A stretch of 64,000 nucleotides of DNA, from the NCBI GenBank assembly GCA_023391285.1, contig JAEWBF010000033.1, forward strand, positions 1 through 64,000. Direction: 5' to 3'. Numbering within the stretch: position 1 is the stretch's first letter; the number at the start of each line of letters is the position of its first letter. The translations under genes were made by a program, and so were the position numbers. The notes beneath the pieces were generated by a model. That model did not search any database, was not told the DNA's origin, and saw nothing but the letters and a program-made list of their open reading frames with translations. This DNA comes from Verrucomicrobiota bacterium (GTDB taxonomy: Bacteria > Verrucomicrobiota > Verrucomicrobiia > Opitutales > Opitutaceae). Below, piece by piece: positions 25,666 to 34,841 of this stretch.

Positions 25666-26940
25666 CTAGGCGGGGATTTCGCGAAGCGTCGGCCGAAAAA
25701 CTCGCGGAAACGTCAAGGCGATCGCGACCGCTCCAACGCCCAGCGTGGCCGAGCCAAGATACAGCCAGCGATAACTTTGCAGCGTATCGAAGATCCATCC
25801 GCCCACCACGGGGCCCAGCGCCATGCCGAGCGCCGACAGCATTGTCGCCGCCCCGAAAACGGAGCCCATGATGCGCTGCCCGAAGTATTCGCGCGCGAGC
25901 ACGGCATAGAGCGGCATGACGCCACCGTAAGCCGCACCGAAGAAAATCGCCAAAAGGTAGAACTCACCGGTGCGACGAATCGCGATAAACGTGGCGATCG
26001 CGATCGCTTGCGCGAGGAGACCCGCGACAAGCACGCGTTTCGCGCCCAGTCGATCGGCGGCCACGCCGAACAGCAAACGGCCGCCCAGCCCGGCGAGACC
26101 TTCGACGCTGTAAACGCTTACGGCCGTCATCGTCGAAAGCCCGCAGAGCTGCGCATAGCTCATCATGTGAAAGATTGGCCCGGAGTGCGCCGCGCAGCAG
26201 AGGAAGTAAACGCCGCCGAGCGCCAGGAACTGCGGCGAAAGCAGCGCGCGCCGCAATCCACCTTCGGCCGGTGATGTATCCTGGGAAATCGGCGCCGCGT
26301 TTTCACGCGCCCGTCCCGGAGGATTCCTGACGAACAGCGCGGCGGGAATCAGCAACACCCACGCGGCGATGCCGATGGTTCCCATCGCGGTGCGCCAGTC
26401 GTAGTGCGAAACCAGCCACCCGGCGAACGGCGATACGGTGAGCGGCGCCATGCCCATTCCTGCCGAAACGAGCGACACCGCGAGTCCGCGTTGGGTGTGA
26501 AACCACCCCGTCACCGCGGCAATCATCGGCGCGAAAAACGCCCCGGCAGAAAGTCCGATCAGGACTCCGTAGCCGATTTGGAAACCGAGCAACGAGGTGG
26601 CGCGGCTCGCGATCACCAGTCCGGCGCCCAACAAAACCGCTCCTGCCAGCACGACGATGCGCACGCCGAATCGATCGCTGATCGCGCCCCAGGCGAATCC
26701 CGCGATTCCCATTGTGATAAAGTCGATCGTCATCGCCCCCGAGATTGCCGCGCGGCTCCAGCCGGTCGCCGATGAGATCGGCCCGAGGAACACGGCCAGA
26801 GAAAACATCGATCCGATCGCGACGCATCCCATCAGTCCTCCGAGCGCGACAATCACCCAGCGATAGGAACTCGCTTCCGGCGTCGATTCGCGCGACACCG
26901 CGGCAGCCGCGGGCGAAGGAGGCAAAGGTCGAGATGACAT
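25666..26940 (-). CDS. MFS transporter
   Basis: A 424-residue protein with twelve predicted helices in two halves joined by a hydrophilic loop (about 210-235). The loop after helix 2 is WGAISDRFGVRIVV, the MFS signature between helices 2 and 3. GWSRAAISGA in helix 1-2 and the DRLGAKRVL repeat in the second half are also typical. It resembles the OFA / monocarboxylate-type MFS group. The first 25 residues are a Pro/Ser/Ala-rich tail. The substrate is not determinable. It transcribes toward the ilvA leader. Confidence 0.87.
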   Translation of the reverse strand: MSSRPLPPSPAAAAVSRESTPEASSYRWVIVALGGLMGCVAIGSMFSLAVFLGPISSATGWSRAAISGAMTIDFITMGIAGFAWGAISDRFGVRIVVLAGAVLLGAGLVIASRATSLLGFQIGYGVLIGLSAGAFFAPMIAAVTGWFHTQRGLAVSLVSAGMGMAPLTVSPFAGWLVSHYDWRTAMGTIGIAAWVLLIPAALFVRNPPGRARENAAPISQDTSPAEGGLRRALLSPQFLALGGVYFLCCAAHSGPIFHMMSYAQLCGLSTMTAVSVYSVEGLAGLGGRLLFGVAADRLGAKRVLVAGLLAQAIAIATFIAIRRTGEFYLLAIFFGAAYGGVMPLYAVLAREYFGQRIMGSVFGAATMLSALGMALGPVVGGWIFDTLQSYRWLYLGSATLGVGAVAIALTFPRVFRPTLREIPA

Positions 26941-27056
26941 TGAGGGGAGCGCTTCCTTCTACGACGAACGAACGTCCGCGCAACGGACATCCTCTCCCCC
27001 GCTCCCATCTTCGGAGCGCAAGACGCGCCAGTCCTGCGCCGTGCGGCAATGGGGCC

Positions 27057-27497
27057 TTACAAATAGAACATGCCTTTCGCCAACAGCACGATCGCGAGCA
27101 TCAAGCCCGCCACAATCCGATGCGTGTAGCGGAAGCGACAGAGGTCCATCGTGCCCTTGATCGAAGCGCGGATCGCCGTCACGAACACCCCGAGCACCGT
27201 AAACGCCAACACCATCTTGACCGTGAGCAGGATGCCGAACCGCGATTGAAAGAAATCCGGACGCGCCGAGTAGTGCACCCAGAACATCGCGAGACCGGTG
27301 AGAAACAGCAGCGCGACCACCACCGGCATGAATTTCCGCACGCGCCGCGGAATCTCTTCCGCGATCTTCTCCGCCGTTCCTGGCGGCAATGCCTTTTCCA
27401 TCGGCTCGATGACAAGCACTTCGAAAAACACCGCGCCCACAAAGGTGATCGCACAGAGCAGATGGATCGTGAGAAGGATGCCGTAATAGGAGCCCAT
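27057..27497 (-). CDS. CopD-like four-helix membrane protein
   Basis: A 146-residue protein with four hydrophobic helices: an N-terminal one with a conserved His (ILLTIHLLCAITFVGAVFFEVLVIEP), one at about 58-75, one at about 85-108, and a last one with THRIVAGLMLAIVLLAKGMF. The arrangement is that of short CopD/DUF2269-type proteins found with copper or cytochrome functions. The His in helix 1 and the His before helix 4 could bind copper or haem. It is an isolated gene with no copper-resistance partner nearby. Confidence 0.72.
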   Translation of the reverse strand: MGSYYGILLTIHLLCAITFVGAVFFEVLVIEPMEKALPPGTAEKIAEEIPRRVRKFMPVVVALLFLTGLAMFWVHYSARPDFFQSRFGILLTVKMVLAFTVLGVFVTAIRASIKGTMDLCRFRYTHRIVAGLMLAIVLLAKGMFYL

Positions 27498-27591
27498 GCG
27501 ATCAGTCTAGCGCACGGGAAGACGCGTGCCTTGATTTGGATCAAGGTGAAGACGCTTCGCTCGGTGCAAGGGGGTGCGCGTTGCCCAAAGA

Positions 27592-27619
27592 AAAGCCGGC
27601 CGCGTCAGCAGCCGGCTTT
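27592..27619 (-). terminator. Terminator of the TonB receptor gene
   Basis: On the minus strand the stem AAAGCCGGC / GCCGGCTTT encloses a 10-base loop and is followed by TTCTTT. It lies 28 bases downstream of the TonB receptor stop at 27648, the right place for an intrinsic terminator. Confidence 0.75.
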
Positions 27620-27647
27620 GAAGAATCGGGATCGGGACCGCGCCAAA

Positions 27648-29939
27648 TCAGAACTTGTAGTTCGCGGTGAAGCGGAAATTCCGCGGCGTCCCCGTGTAAA
27701 CCATCGAACGATTGATCGACGCCATATGGTAGTATTCGTCGAACAGATTATCGATGTTCAGCTGCACGCCCCAGTTGTGCTTCGATTGATACGAAAGAAT
27801 CAGCTGCGTGAGGGTGCGCGCTCCCAGATAGAACGTGGGCTGGTTCGGAATCACATTGTTCGGCGTGCTCGCCGCCGTCAGTCCGGACGGCGCGTCGCCA
27901 GGGCGGTTGCCCATATAATCGACGCCCACGGCGATGCGGAAGCCGTCGAGCGCAGGCGTGTCGGCATCGAAGCTGTAACTCACGAGCACGGCGCCGGATT
28001 TTTCGGCCACGCCGCGAAACTCCACGTTGTTCGGATCGCGATTCTTGAAGTCGGTGTAGTTCGCGATGATCGAGATGTTCTTCGTCGGGTTGGCGCGCAG
28101 CTCGTATTCCCAACCCTTCGCCGTGCGGTCCGAGAACAGCGCCGGCAGCAGCGGGTTCGGCGGCGGCGTGGTGAGGTTGGCCGGATTCGGCACCGAGAAA
28201 TTGTCCTGGATGATGTCGAAGTGCGAAATCGTGAAGTAGAGTTTGTTGTCCCAGAGCTTCGTGCGCAGCCCGAACTCTTCCTGCTCCGAACTGGTGAGCG
28301 GCGGGACCGTGTTGACGGCGCTGTTGATCGAAGGGCCGTTGGAGGTCGATTGCTCCGAGTAGGAATAGTAGAGCGAGAAGATGTCCTTGTAGGGTTTGAT
28401 CACGATGCCGTAGGACGGCAGCTCGGCCTCCGGCGCGACGCCGTGGAAGATGTTCGTGATCGTGCTGCGCGCGCGCTGGCGATAATAGTTTTTCGAGAGA
28501 GCGCCGTTGAGAATCACGCGATCGTCGAGGAGCGACAGGGACTGCGAGAGGTAGCCCTGCATGAAGCGGTTGCTCACGCGATTCCGGAAGTTGAGCGTGC
28601 CGCGCGTCCAGTGCACGTGCTGGTAGTTGTCGATGTCGAAGTTCGGCGCGGAGATGTTGTAAGCCTCCTGGCCGTAATCGAGCGTTTGCGTGTAGGCGAA
28701 GCCGAGCAGCGTGGTCGACTTCACCGCATCGTTCTCGAAAAAGTAGGCGTAATCGTTCTGGAGAAACAACTGGCGCGGATCCGCTCGCGGATCGGTGCCC
28801 GAGCGCACGAAGGTGCGCGTGGGCTGCGTCGCAATCGGAGAACCCGTGTAGGGAGGCGTCTGCAAGTATTGCATGCCTGGCACGTGATTGCCGGTGAGCG
28901 GATCACGATTGCCGCCCACGCCGCCGGTGCTGTTGCCCGTGTTGAGCTGCGGCGCGTATTGCGAGGTTTTGTGATACAACGCCGAGAAGCGCATATCGAT
29001 GCCCTTCCAGAGCTTCGTCGTGAACAGCAGTTTCCAATCGTGCTGCTGGTCCGTGCGGAAGATGTCGTCGGCGTAAACGCTCAGGTCTTTCGGCACGCCG
29101 GCGAGGATGTGGGCTTTGGTTTTCGTGCCCGCGGAAGGATCGACCGGCAGGCCGAGGTAGAGCGACGAACGCCACTGCGTGAAGATGTATTGGAAGGTGA
29201 GTTGCGTGGTATCGGAGATCCGCCACGTGACGCCCGGCATGAGCGTCATCGAGCGAATCGAGGAATCGCGCCACCAGTTGTCCCAATCGCGGAAAGAGGC
29301 CACCGCGCGCACCGCGAAGTCGTCGTTCAACTTGCGGTTCACATCGATGAAGCCGGAGTTCGCGTCGAACTCTCCGACCTGAACATTGACCATGCCGAAA
29401 TCGCGGAACTGCGGCTTCTTCGTGGCGTTGTTGACGGTGCCGCCGGGCGAGGTCGGCTGCGGTGCGAGGATGGAGTTCGGGCCTTTCACGACCTCGATGC
29501 GGTCGATGATCGCCGGGTCCATGCTCATGAAACCGCCGTAGGTGAAACCGTCGACGGTGCGGCCGTCGGCTTGGAAGCCGCGGACATTCGTGCGGTCCTG
29601 CGCGTTGGGCAGCGTGGATTCGGTGATGCCGGCGATGTATTTCGTCGCATCGAGAATACGGCCCGCTCCGACGTCGGTGAGCATCTCGCTCGTGATGACG
29701 GACACGTTTTGGGACGAGTCCATGATGTTGACGCGCACACGGCCGGCGGACGTCGATTCCAGCGACGTGTAGCGCCCGATGTCGGTGCCACTCGCGCTCA
29801 CGAGGAAGGGCGAAAGTTTAACGACCTCGTCGTCGGTCGGTGCGGCTTGCTGCGAAGCGGTCGGCGGAGTCTGCGCCGACAGCGAACCAACGCTGGCGAG
29901 CAACGCGAGCGCGGTGAGGTGCTTGGTGATGTTATTCAT
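27648..29939 (-). CDS. TonB-dependent receptor
   Basis: A 763-residue outer-membrane receptor. It has a signal peptide MNNITKHLTALALLASVGSLSAQ and a short acidic lead with a possible TonB-box region (DDEVVKLSPFLVSA). The plug domain follows (NVSVITSEMLTDVGAGRILDATKYIAGI, then NVRGFQADGRTVDGF and IDRIEVVKGPNSIL), then a 22-strand-type barrel of about 560 residues ending NFRFTANYKF with the terminal aromatic. The N-terminal style is that common in Opitutaceae. The ligand may be a siderophore or oligosaccharide. No ExbB/TonB or SusD-like partner is nearby. The start was trimmed from a longer frame (to 30299) whose upstream part is non-coding. Confidence 0.88.
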   Translation of the reverse strand: MNNITKHLTALALLASVGSLSAQTPPTASQQAAPTDDEVVKLSPFLVSASGTDIGRYTSLESTSAGRVRVNIMDSSQNVSVITSEMLTDVGAGRILDATKYIAGITESTLPNAQDRTNVRGFQADGRTVDGFTYGGFMSMDPAIIDRIEVVKGPNSILAPQPTSPGGTVNNATKKPQFRDFGMVNVQVGEFDANSGFIDVNRKLNDDFAVRAVASFRDWDNWWRDSSIRSMTLMPGVTWRISDTTQLTFQYIFTQWRSSLYLGLPVDPSAGTKTKAHILAGVPKDLSVYADDIFRTDQQHDWKLLFTTKLWKGIDMRFSALYHKTSQYAPQLNTGNSTGGVGGNRDPLTGNHVPGMQYLQTPPYTGSPIATQPTRTFVRSGTDPRADPRQLFLQNDYAYFFENDAVKSTTLLGFAYTQTLDYGQEAYNISAPNFDIDNYQHVHWTRGTLNFRNRVSNRFMQGYLSQSLSLLDDRVILNGALSKNYYRQRARSTITNIFHGVAPEAELPSYGIVIKPYKDIFSLYYSYSEQSTSNGPSINSAVNTVPPLTSSEQEEFGLRTKLWDNKLYFTISHFDIIQDNFSVPNPANLTTPPPNPLLPALFSDRTAKGWEYELRANPTKNISIIANYTDFKNRDPNNVEFRGVAEKSGAVLVSYSFDADTPALDGFRIAVGVDYMGNRPGDAPSGLTAASTPNNVIPNQPTFYLGARTLTQLILSYQSKHNWGVQLNIDNLFDEYYHMASINRSMVYTGTPRNFRFTANYKF

Positions 29940-30034
29940 GTAGGGGTTGTGTGTTTTCGTCCGCCCACGCCGCAGTCCGGAACGATCCGGGAGCCCGCGC
30001 GAACGGGTAGAAAGGGGTGATTCAAAGAAGCCGC

Positions 30035-30065
30035 GTTGCTCCGACCGGAAGTCGGTCGGAGCGAC
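30035..30065. repeat. Palindrome in the tag / TonB receptor intergenic region
   Basis: The arms GCTCCGACCG (30038-30047) and CGGTCGGAGC (30053-30062) form a perfect 10-bp stem with loop GAAGT, extendable by three more pairs including one G-U. The 300 bases between the TonB receptor start (29939) and the tag start (30239) hold only this structure and no convincing promoter. It has no T-run, so a REP-type element or operator is more likely than a terminator. Confidence 0.5.
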
Positions 30066-30238
30066 ATGGGGGGCGGGGCAACGGAGCGCGAAGGGCGCAA
30101 CACTCAGACGGGCGGCCCGAAAAAAACGGCTATGCCGGAAATCGAAATAATATCGGCAGGCCATCAAGGGAGGCGCATCCAGACCGATGGCGAAGCTTTG
30201 CCTCCGCGGCCGAAGTGCGGCATGGGACGCGAGATACC

Positions 30239-30868
30239 ATGAGCACGACGATCCCGGGACCCGACGGAAAACCTCGCTGCCGCTGGTGCGCAGCCGCACC
30301 GGAGTTTTTGGAGTATCACGACAACGAGTGGGGTTTTCCCGTAGGCGACGATCATCGCCTCTTCGAAAAACTAAGCCTCGAAGGATTTCAGTCCGGCCTG
30401 AGCTGGCGCACGATTCTCGCGAAGCGGGAGAACTTCCGCGCCGCCTTTCATGGCTTCGATTTCGACCGCATCGCGCGTTTCACCGAGCGCGACGTCACCC
30501 GCCTCCTCGTGAACGAAGGTATCATCCGGCATCGCGGCAAAATCGAAGCGGTCATCAACAACGCGCGCCGCGCCCGCGAGCTGGTGAAAAGCGAGGGCTC
30601 GCTCGCGGCGTTTCTCTGGCGTTACGAGCCGGATCCTAAGCGGCTGCCCGAGCCGCAGACCGCCTCGACGTCTTCCGAGTCGATCGCGCTATCGAAGGAT
30701 TTGAAGAAACTCGGCTGGAAGTTCGTCGGACCGACCACGATGTATGCCTTCATGCAGGCCCACGGGCTCATCAACGATCACGTCCATGATTGCGCGATCC
30801 GGGCTCGCGTCGAACGCGCCCGCCGCTCCTTCCGACGGCCTGTCTCGCAAACGAAGCAGATTGAATAG
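30239..30868 (+). CDS. tag: DNA-3-methyladenine glycosylase I
   Basis: A 209-residue base-excision repair enzyme that removes 3-methyladenine from DNA. The Tag landmarks are present: Cys14 and His27 (in CRWCAAAPEFLEYHDNEWG) as the first two zinc ligands, LFEKLSLEGFQSGLSWRTILAKRENFRAAF as the helix-hairpin-helix core with the catalytic-pocket Glu, and DHVHDCAIR near the C-terminus for the other two ligands. The ATG was placed at the family start; the frame upstream is spurious. It stands alone, divergent from the TonB receptor. Confidence 0.93.
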   Translation: MSTTIPGPDGKPRCRWCAAAPEFLEYHDNEWGFPVGDDHRLFEKLSLEGFQSGLSWRTILAKRENFRAAFHGFDFDRIARFTERDVTRLLVNEGIIRHRGKIEAVINNARRARELVKSEGSLAAFLWRYEPDPKRLPEPQTASTSSESIALSKDLKKLGWKFVGPTTMYAFMQAHGLINDHVHDCAIRARVERARRSFRRPVSQTKQIE

Positions 30869-30918
30869 CCAAGAAGCAGGGCGGAACTAAACCGCCCCAC
30901 TCTCTCGAAACCGCCGTC

Positions 30919-31305
30919 TCAGCTCATGCTATGCAGGCCGACGTTGTTGCCTTCGGTGTCCTGGAAGAAGGCGATGAAACCATGCGGCGGAATGGGCATC
31001 CGGCCCCGGACGATCTTTCCGCCGGCTCCAGGAATGCGCTCCAGCACGGCATCGAGTTTTCCGTCGGCGTTGAGGTAAACAATCGTGCCGCCCGAGCCGC
31101 CCGGTGTGCAGCCCTCCATCACCGTGACGGCGCCGCCGATTCCGTTTTCCTGATCGAAGGGAAACATCGCCATCTTTCCACCCGGCATGTCACTGAGCGT
31201 CAGAGGCTCGTGGAGGATTGTTTCATAGAATCGGCGCGCGCGATCGAAGTCGGCGGCGTAAATTTCAAACCAGCTGAGGGCATTCGTCTTTGTCTGTGTA
31301 GCCAT
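30919..31305 (-). CDS. VOC-family (glyoxalase-fold) protein
   Basis: A 128-residue protein with two beta-alpha-beta-beta-beta halves: ALSWFEIYAADFDRARRFYETIL ... DMPGGKMAMFPFDQ, then GGTIVYLNADGKLDAVLERIPGAGGKIV ... HGFIAFFQDTEGNNVGLHS. The final GNNVGLHS carries the conserved His position, and a Glu at WFEIY may be the first ligand. Such proteins include PhnB-like enzymes and antibiotic-binding proteins. No function more precise than VOC superfamily can be given. It is convergent with tag. Confidence 0.87.
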   Translation of the reverse strand: MATQTKTNALSWFEIYAADFDRARRFYETILHEPLTLSDMPGGKMAMFPFDQENGIGGAVTVMEGCTPGGSGGTIVYLNADGKLDAVLERIPGAGGKIVRGRMPIPPHGFIAFFQDTEGNNVGLHSMS

Positions 31306-31484
31306 GATCGTGGGGTTATTATTTCAAAGTGCCGCGCGACGCGCAGCAAACGGGGCCACTCTACCTACGCCCACGACAACAGTGTGTCAGGAGAGATCAG
31401 GCGGATGTGCGCTTCGACGCCACGATCCTCTGATATTGCTCGCGCTGTTCCTAAACGTCAGAGTCCGGTCGTTCCCTTTAACGC

Positions 31485-33140
31485 GTGCGATCCCCGATTT
31501 CTCGATTTCTCCGCATCGCGATAGTCACGGGTCTATGCTTGGCAGTTTCGCTGGCGGCATATGTCACGATCCGAAATGTTCAGCTGGAAAACTCGCGGCA
31601 CGAGCAGCGCATCGCGCGTGCTTTGGGTCAGTCCGGTCTCAGTCCGGCGGAGTGCTACGAGTATGTGCGCAAGTCCACCAGCAATCCCGAATCCGTTCTC
31701 AAGCTGCTTCGCCACCCGGATCCAACAGTCAAGGATTACGGCGCGGTCTGGGCGCGCGGAAGGCTCAGATTCGACGACGCTCAGCTGCACGAGATCACAA
31801 CGCTCATCCCATCGTCACCCACCCCCCGCAAGGCCAACCTTCTTGAAGCTCTCGCCTGGAACGAAGACAAAGGTGCCGAACATCTGGCGAACTTGATTGA
31901 TGAATCTCCGGCTCTACTTGATTTCCTAAACACCCAACGGGTTTCAGTGCCTCATCAGCCTCGCCTTTGCGACCACCTCGCCCGTATCGCGGCAGACGGT
32001 TCGCTCCCAATCGATATTAGAACGGCCGCTGTCGAAACGTGGGGACTAGGACAGGTGCATCCTTCCTCATGCCGCCAGAATTTTCAGGAGCTGGCGCAAC
32101 GCCAGCCAGAGCTGCTTGGCAGAAGCGTTCGCATCGCCTTCGCACGACAGGATCATGATAGCTCGAACATAGAACTGCTGAGTCAGGTTCTGGACGAACC
32201 CGCCGAATTCGGCACTTCCTACGCGATTGTTGATGCGCTGCGTGAAGCTGCCGCGCTGGGTGACAAAGCTCGCACTCTCGGCCCGAAGATCTTGCCGCAT
32301 CTACGTCCGTTGACCTCCGACGTCGGAACATACGCCGCCGTAACGCTGGGAGCTATCGGCTATCAAGACGCCGTTCCACACCTCGTTTCGGCTCTACGTA
32401 TCCAAAACGATTGGAGATTGGCCGGTGCCGCTGCGGAAGGGTTGGGACGATTGCAGGCCGAACAGGCCAAAGACGCACTGGTAGAAACTTCTGTCACGCA
32501 CTGGAACTCAGTGGTCCGGCGCCAAGCAAAGGAAGCGCTGGAAGCCATCGTGGGCCAACGTGAATACCCTGCATCCCGCGGTCCATGGGCACCCGACGTC
32601 ATGAAGATCGGATTCGCAACTCCAGAGTGGCAACCGGCCGATCGCACCAAATGGGACAGATTTCGAGAGGAGCAAGTCGCGCCAATCCTTCAATGGATGG
32701 CAATGCGGTGGACTAGAGCCGTTGCTCCTAAAACAGATGTCGTGGAGTTTCGGGGAGAACTGGCCGGATGGAACCTTTTGCCACGGTCTCACCTGTTTTT
32801 CGAAAGAGGACTATTGCTCGGTTACGACGAAGGCGAGTTCGGCGCGGGCGTTGTATTCGTGCGGCGAGGACAAACAGCGCGACTCTACCCAGTCCCAAAT
32901 GTGACCAAGCTGCTACGATGGAGCGACCGGGCAGCGATATTTACCAACATGTGGTCACACGATGGCATACTCTTTGTCGCCAGCCGGACCTCCAATGACG
33001 AGATAGACGTCACTCCTTTCTTTCAACTGCCCCATGGTATGTCCGACGGCTACGTTGATCCCGAGGGAGCTCTCGTGATCGACGATCACGTGCGCATTTG
33101 GCCCGACGGTCGCGTCGAAGCACTCCATCCCACGACTTGA
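31485..33140 (+). CDS. HEAT-repeat membrane-anchored protein
   Basis: A 551-residue protein with a GTG start and a single N-terminal helix (RIAIVTGLCLAVSLAAYVTI), followed by tandem alpha-helical repeats of HEAT/PBS-lyase type (for example YAAVTLGAIGYQDAVPHLVSAL and LAGAAAEGLGRLQAEQAKDALVE) up to about residue 350. A C-terminal domain of about 190 residues is beta-rich and Trp/Phe-rich (VVEFRGELAGWNL, LGYDEGEFGAGVVFVRRG). It probably serves as a periplasmic scaffold. No partner gene is evident. The neighbours are unrelated. Confidence 0.65.
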   Translation: MRSPISRFLRIAIVTGLCLAVSLAAYVTIRNVQLENSRHEQRIARALGQSGLSPAECYEYVRKSTSNPESVLKLLRHPDPTVKDYGAVWARGRLRFDDAQLHEITTLIPSSPTPRKANLLEALAWNEDKGAEHLANLIDESPALLDFLNTQRVSVPHQPRLCDHLARIAADGSLPIDIRTAAVETWGLGQVHPSSCRQNFQELAQRQPELLGRSVRIAFARQDHDSSNIELLSQVLDEPAEFGTSYAIVDALREAAALGDKARTLGPKILPHLRPLTSDVGTYAAVTLGAIGYQDAVPHLVSALRIQNDWRLAGAAAEGLGRLQAEQAKDALVETSVTHWNSVVRRQAKEALEAIVGQREYPASRGPWAPDVMKIGFATPEWQPADRTKWDRFREEQVAPILQWMAMRWTRAVAPKTDVVEFRGELAGWNLLPRSHLFFERGLLLGYDEGEFGAGVVFVRRGQTARLYPVPNVTKLLRWSDRAAIFTNMWSHDGILFVASRTSNDEIDVTPFFQLPHGMSDGYVDPEGALVIDDHVRIWPDGRVEALHPTT

Positions 33141-33171
33141 ACGAAGCACCATCCCAGGTAACCACTCTTGG

Positions 33172-33501
33172 ATGAATGCCTCCAAAGGGCACCGCGCCTT
33201 CGCATCAGCACGAACCGACCGCGCCGACTATCTTGCACGCACGTTGACGGCCCGTCTCGTGCACCTGCACCAACGTTTTGCCGAAGATCGACGCGGCGAG
33301 CCCGATCGGCGGCAGCGCATCGAGACTATCGAGAAGGTGCTCGCAACGGAGCTCGGCGTCACGAACAGCGCGACGCTGGCGCTCATCGAAGCGGCCGCGC
33401 CTTCCGTGCGTTCCGAAGTTCACCGCACGCAGCGCGACGTCGAAGCGTTTGCCGATTTCCTGCGCCAACGTCTGGCAACGGAACTCGCGGGAGAAGCCTA
33501 A
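33172..33501 (+). CDS. Small hypothetical protein (109 aa)
   Basis: A mostly helical, charged protein with no membrane segment. The heptad-like stretch DRRQRIETIEKVLATELGV is followed by RTQRDVEAFADFLRQRLATELAGEA. It starts 31 bases after the HEAT gene stop on the same strand, so a shared transcript is possible. No family is recognised. Confidence 0.5.
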   Translation: MNASKGHRAFASARTDRADYLARTLTARLVHLHQRFAEDRRGEPDRRQRIETIEKVLATELGVTNSATLALIEAAAPSVRSEVHRTQRDVEAFADFLRQRLATELAGEA

Positions 33502-33518
33502 CGGCGGCTCTAATGCTG

Positions 33519-34109
33519 CTAGGCTTCGTTCCCGTTCGAAAGAATCTCCTGCAGACGCCGCTTCGCTTCGGCGGTTCGCCCGGCTGACAGCGCGATCAAC
33601 GCTTTGCGCACCTCTCGTTTCACGGGATCCGCGTCGGTGATGAACTCCGCGTCGGGCTCAGGTTCGCGCTTGGGTTCGGCCTGCCTCTTTGGCCTCTCGC
33701 GAACCGAGCGCGTGCTGCGTTGCGAACGAGGTTTCGGGCTTTCGCTTTTTCGCTTCTCGCGCGCAGCGGAGGACGACGGTTTCTCCGCCGGCGGATCCTG
33801 CAGCATCTCATACTTGATCCCGATCACCTTTCGTCCGGCGAACGCGCGCAGCGATTCCGGAAACACCAGGAACTGCGCATCGCGTCCGGGTTCAAAACCG
33901 ACCACCCCAAAATCGCGCGGCCCGCGCGCGTGTTGGTGCAATGTCACCAACCGATGCTGCTTCAACGCTCGCTGCAGTTCAGGATCCTTTGCCGGCGCCA
34001 TCCACGAAAGATGCACCTCCGGCTTGCCACCCTTCTTCACGAGATCCGCGAATCGCACCGTGGACGCCACGCGAATGACAGTGGGCGGGAGCGAAGGCTT
34101 CGCAACCAC
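33519..34109 (-). CDS. Hypothetical protein with basic linker
   Basis: A 196-residue protein starting at a GTG with GGGAG 6 bases upstream; the longer frame to 34265 overlaps the SRPBCC gene. The N-terminal half (about 1-100) is a compact domain with HLSWMAPAKDPELQRALKQH and DFGVVGFEPGRDAQFLVFPESLRAF. The middle (about 105-150) is a Lys/Arg/Ser/Pro-rich linker. The C-terminal 40 residues are helical (VKREVRKALIALSAGRTAEAKRRLQEIL), like a TPR pair. It follows the SRPBCC gene by 26 bases on the same strand. The function is unknown; a nucleic-acid-binding role is possible from the basic linker. Confidence 0.6.
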   Translation of the reverse strand: MVAKPSLPPTVIRVASTVRFADLVKKGGKPEVHLSWMAPAKDPELQRALKQHRLVTLHQHARGPRDFGVVGFEPGRDAQFLVFPESLRAFAGRKVIGIKYEMLQDPPAEKPSSSAAREKRKSESPKPRSQRSTRSVRERPKRQAEPKREPEPDAEFITDADPVKREVRKALIALSAGRTAEAKRRLQEILSNGNEA

Positions 34110-34135
34110 CCGATGGCTCCCACGCGCAGCGGCCG

Positions 34136-34582
34136 TCAGTTTGGAATATCCGGCTCGACCAATTTCGCGAGCTGCTCGAGCGACTCCTGCCATCCCAGAT
34201 AGCACATCTCCGCGGGGATGACGGCCGGCACGCCGGCCTGCTCGATGTGCAGCTCCGTGCCACACGCAACCTTCTTCAAATTCACTGTGACCGTCATCTC
34301 GCCGGGGAGATTCGGATCATCGAACTTGTCGGTGTAACGCAGGCGTTCGGGCGGCACGAGTTCGAGGTAGCTGCCGCCGAAGGAATGGGTGTGGCCGGTC
34401 GTGAAGTTGGTGAAAGACATCCGGAAAGTGCCGCCCACGTTGACGTCGGCATGATGCATTTTCGCAGTGAAGCCATAAGGCGGCAGCCATTTGGCCATCG
34501 CGTCCGCGTCGGTGAAAGCGCGGTAGATTTTCTCCGGAGCGGCGCGGAGGACGCGGTGAAGGCGAATGGTATTGGACGACAT
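34136..34582 (-). CDS. SRPBCC / AHSA1-like protein
   Basis: A 148-residue protein of the START-like SRPBCC superfamily. It starts MSSNTIRLHRVLRAAPEKIYRAFTDADAMAKWLPP and includes the glycine strand NVGGTFRMSFTNF and a final helix CYLGWQESLEQLAKLVEPDIP. This is the typical length for AHSA1/polyketide-cyclase-like domains, whose cavity binds a hydrophobic ligand. The upstream 40 codons in frame are rejected as non-coding. It is followed by the basic hypothetical gene. The ligand is unknown. Confidence 0.85.
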   Translation of the reverse strand: MSSNTIRLHRVLRAAPEKIYRAFTDADAMAKWLPPYGFTAKMHHADVNVGGTFRMSFTNFTTGHTHSFGGSYLELVPPERLRYTDKFDDPNLPGEMTVTVNLKKVACGTELHIEQAGVPAVIPAEMCYLGWQESLEQLAKLVEPDIPN

Positions 34583-34841
34583 GGCGATATCCTTGTTCGG
34601 GGTTTCGACTTTGATCAGGAGGTTACATCTCAGCAACGAACGAACCGGCCCGTTCCGGACATCACCTGAATCTTCGAACGGACACCGACAACGCATTCGC
34701 ACGTTTGCGCCGGGCGATCTTCGCTGCGCCGGTTGCCTGTTACGCTTCCACCAACATCGTGCGCCGCATGTCGACCGCTGCTCCGGAGCCCAGACCAGCC
34801 GTGCACCTGCGTATCACTCCGCCCGTCTATCTCCTCCTCCT

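Noticed and set aside
26745..30020. 1091-residue open frame on the plus strand across the MFS, CopD-like and TonB receptor genes
   Set aside because: Arg/His/Val-rich shadow of high-GC genes on the other strand; no domain, while the minus-strand products are clear families.
30879..30897. GGGCGG/CCGCCC hairpin between tag and the VOC gene as terminator
   Set aside because: Only 6 bp and no T-run on either strand; too weak to call.
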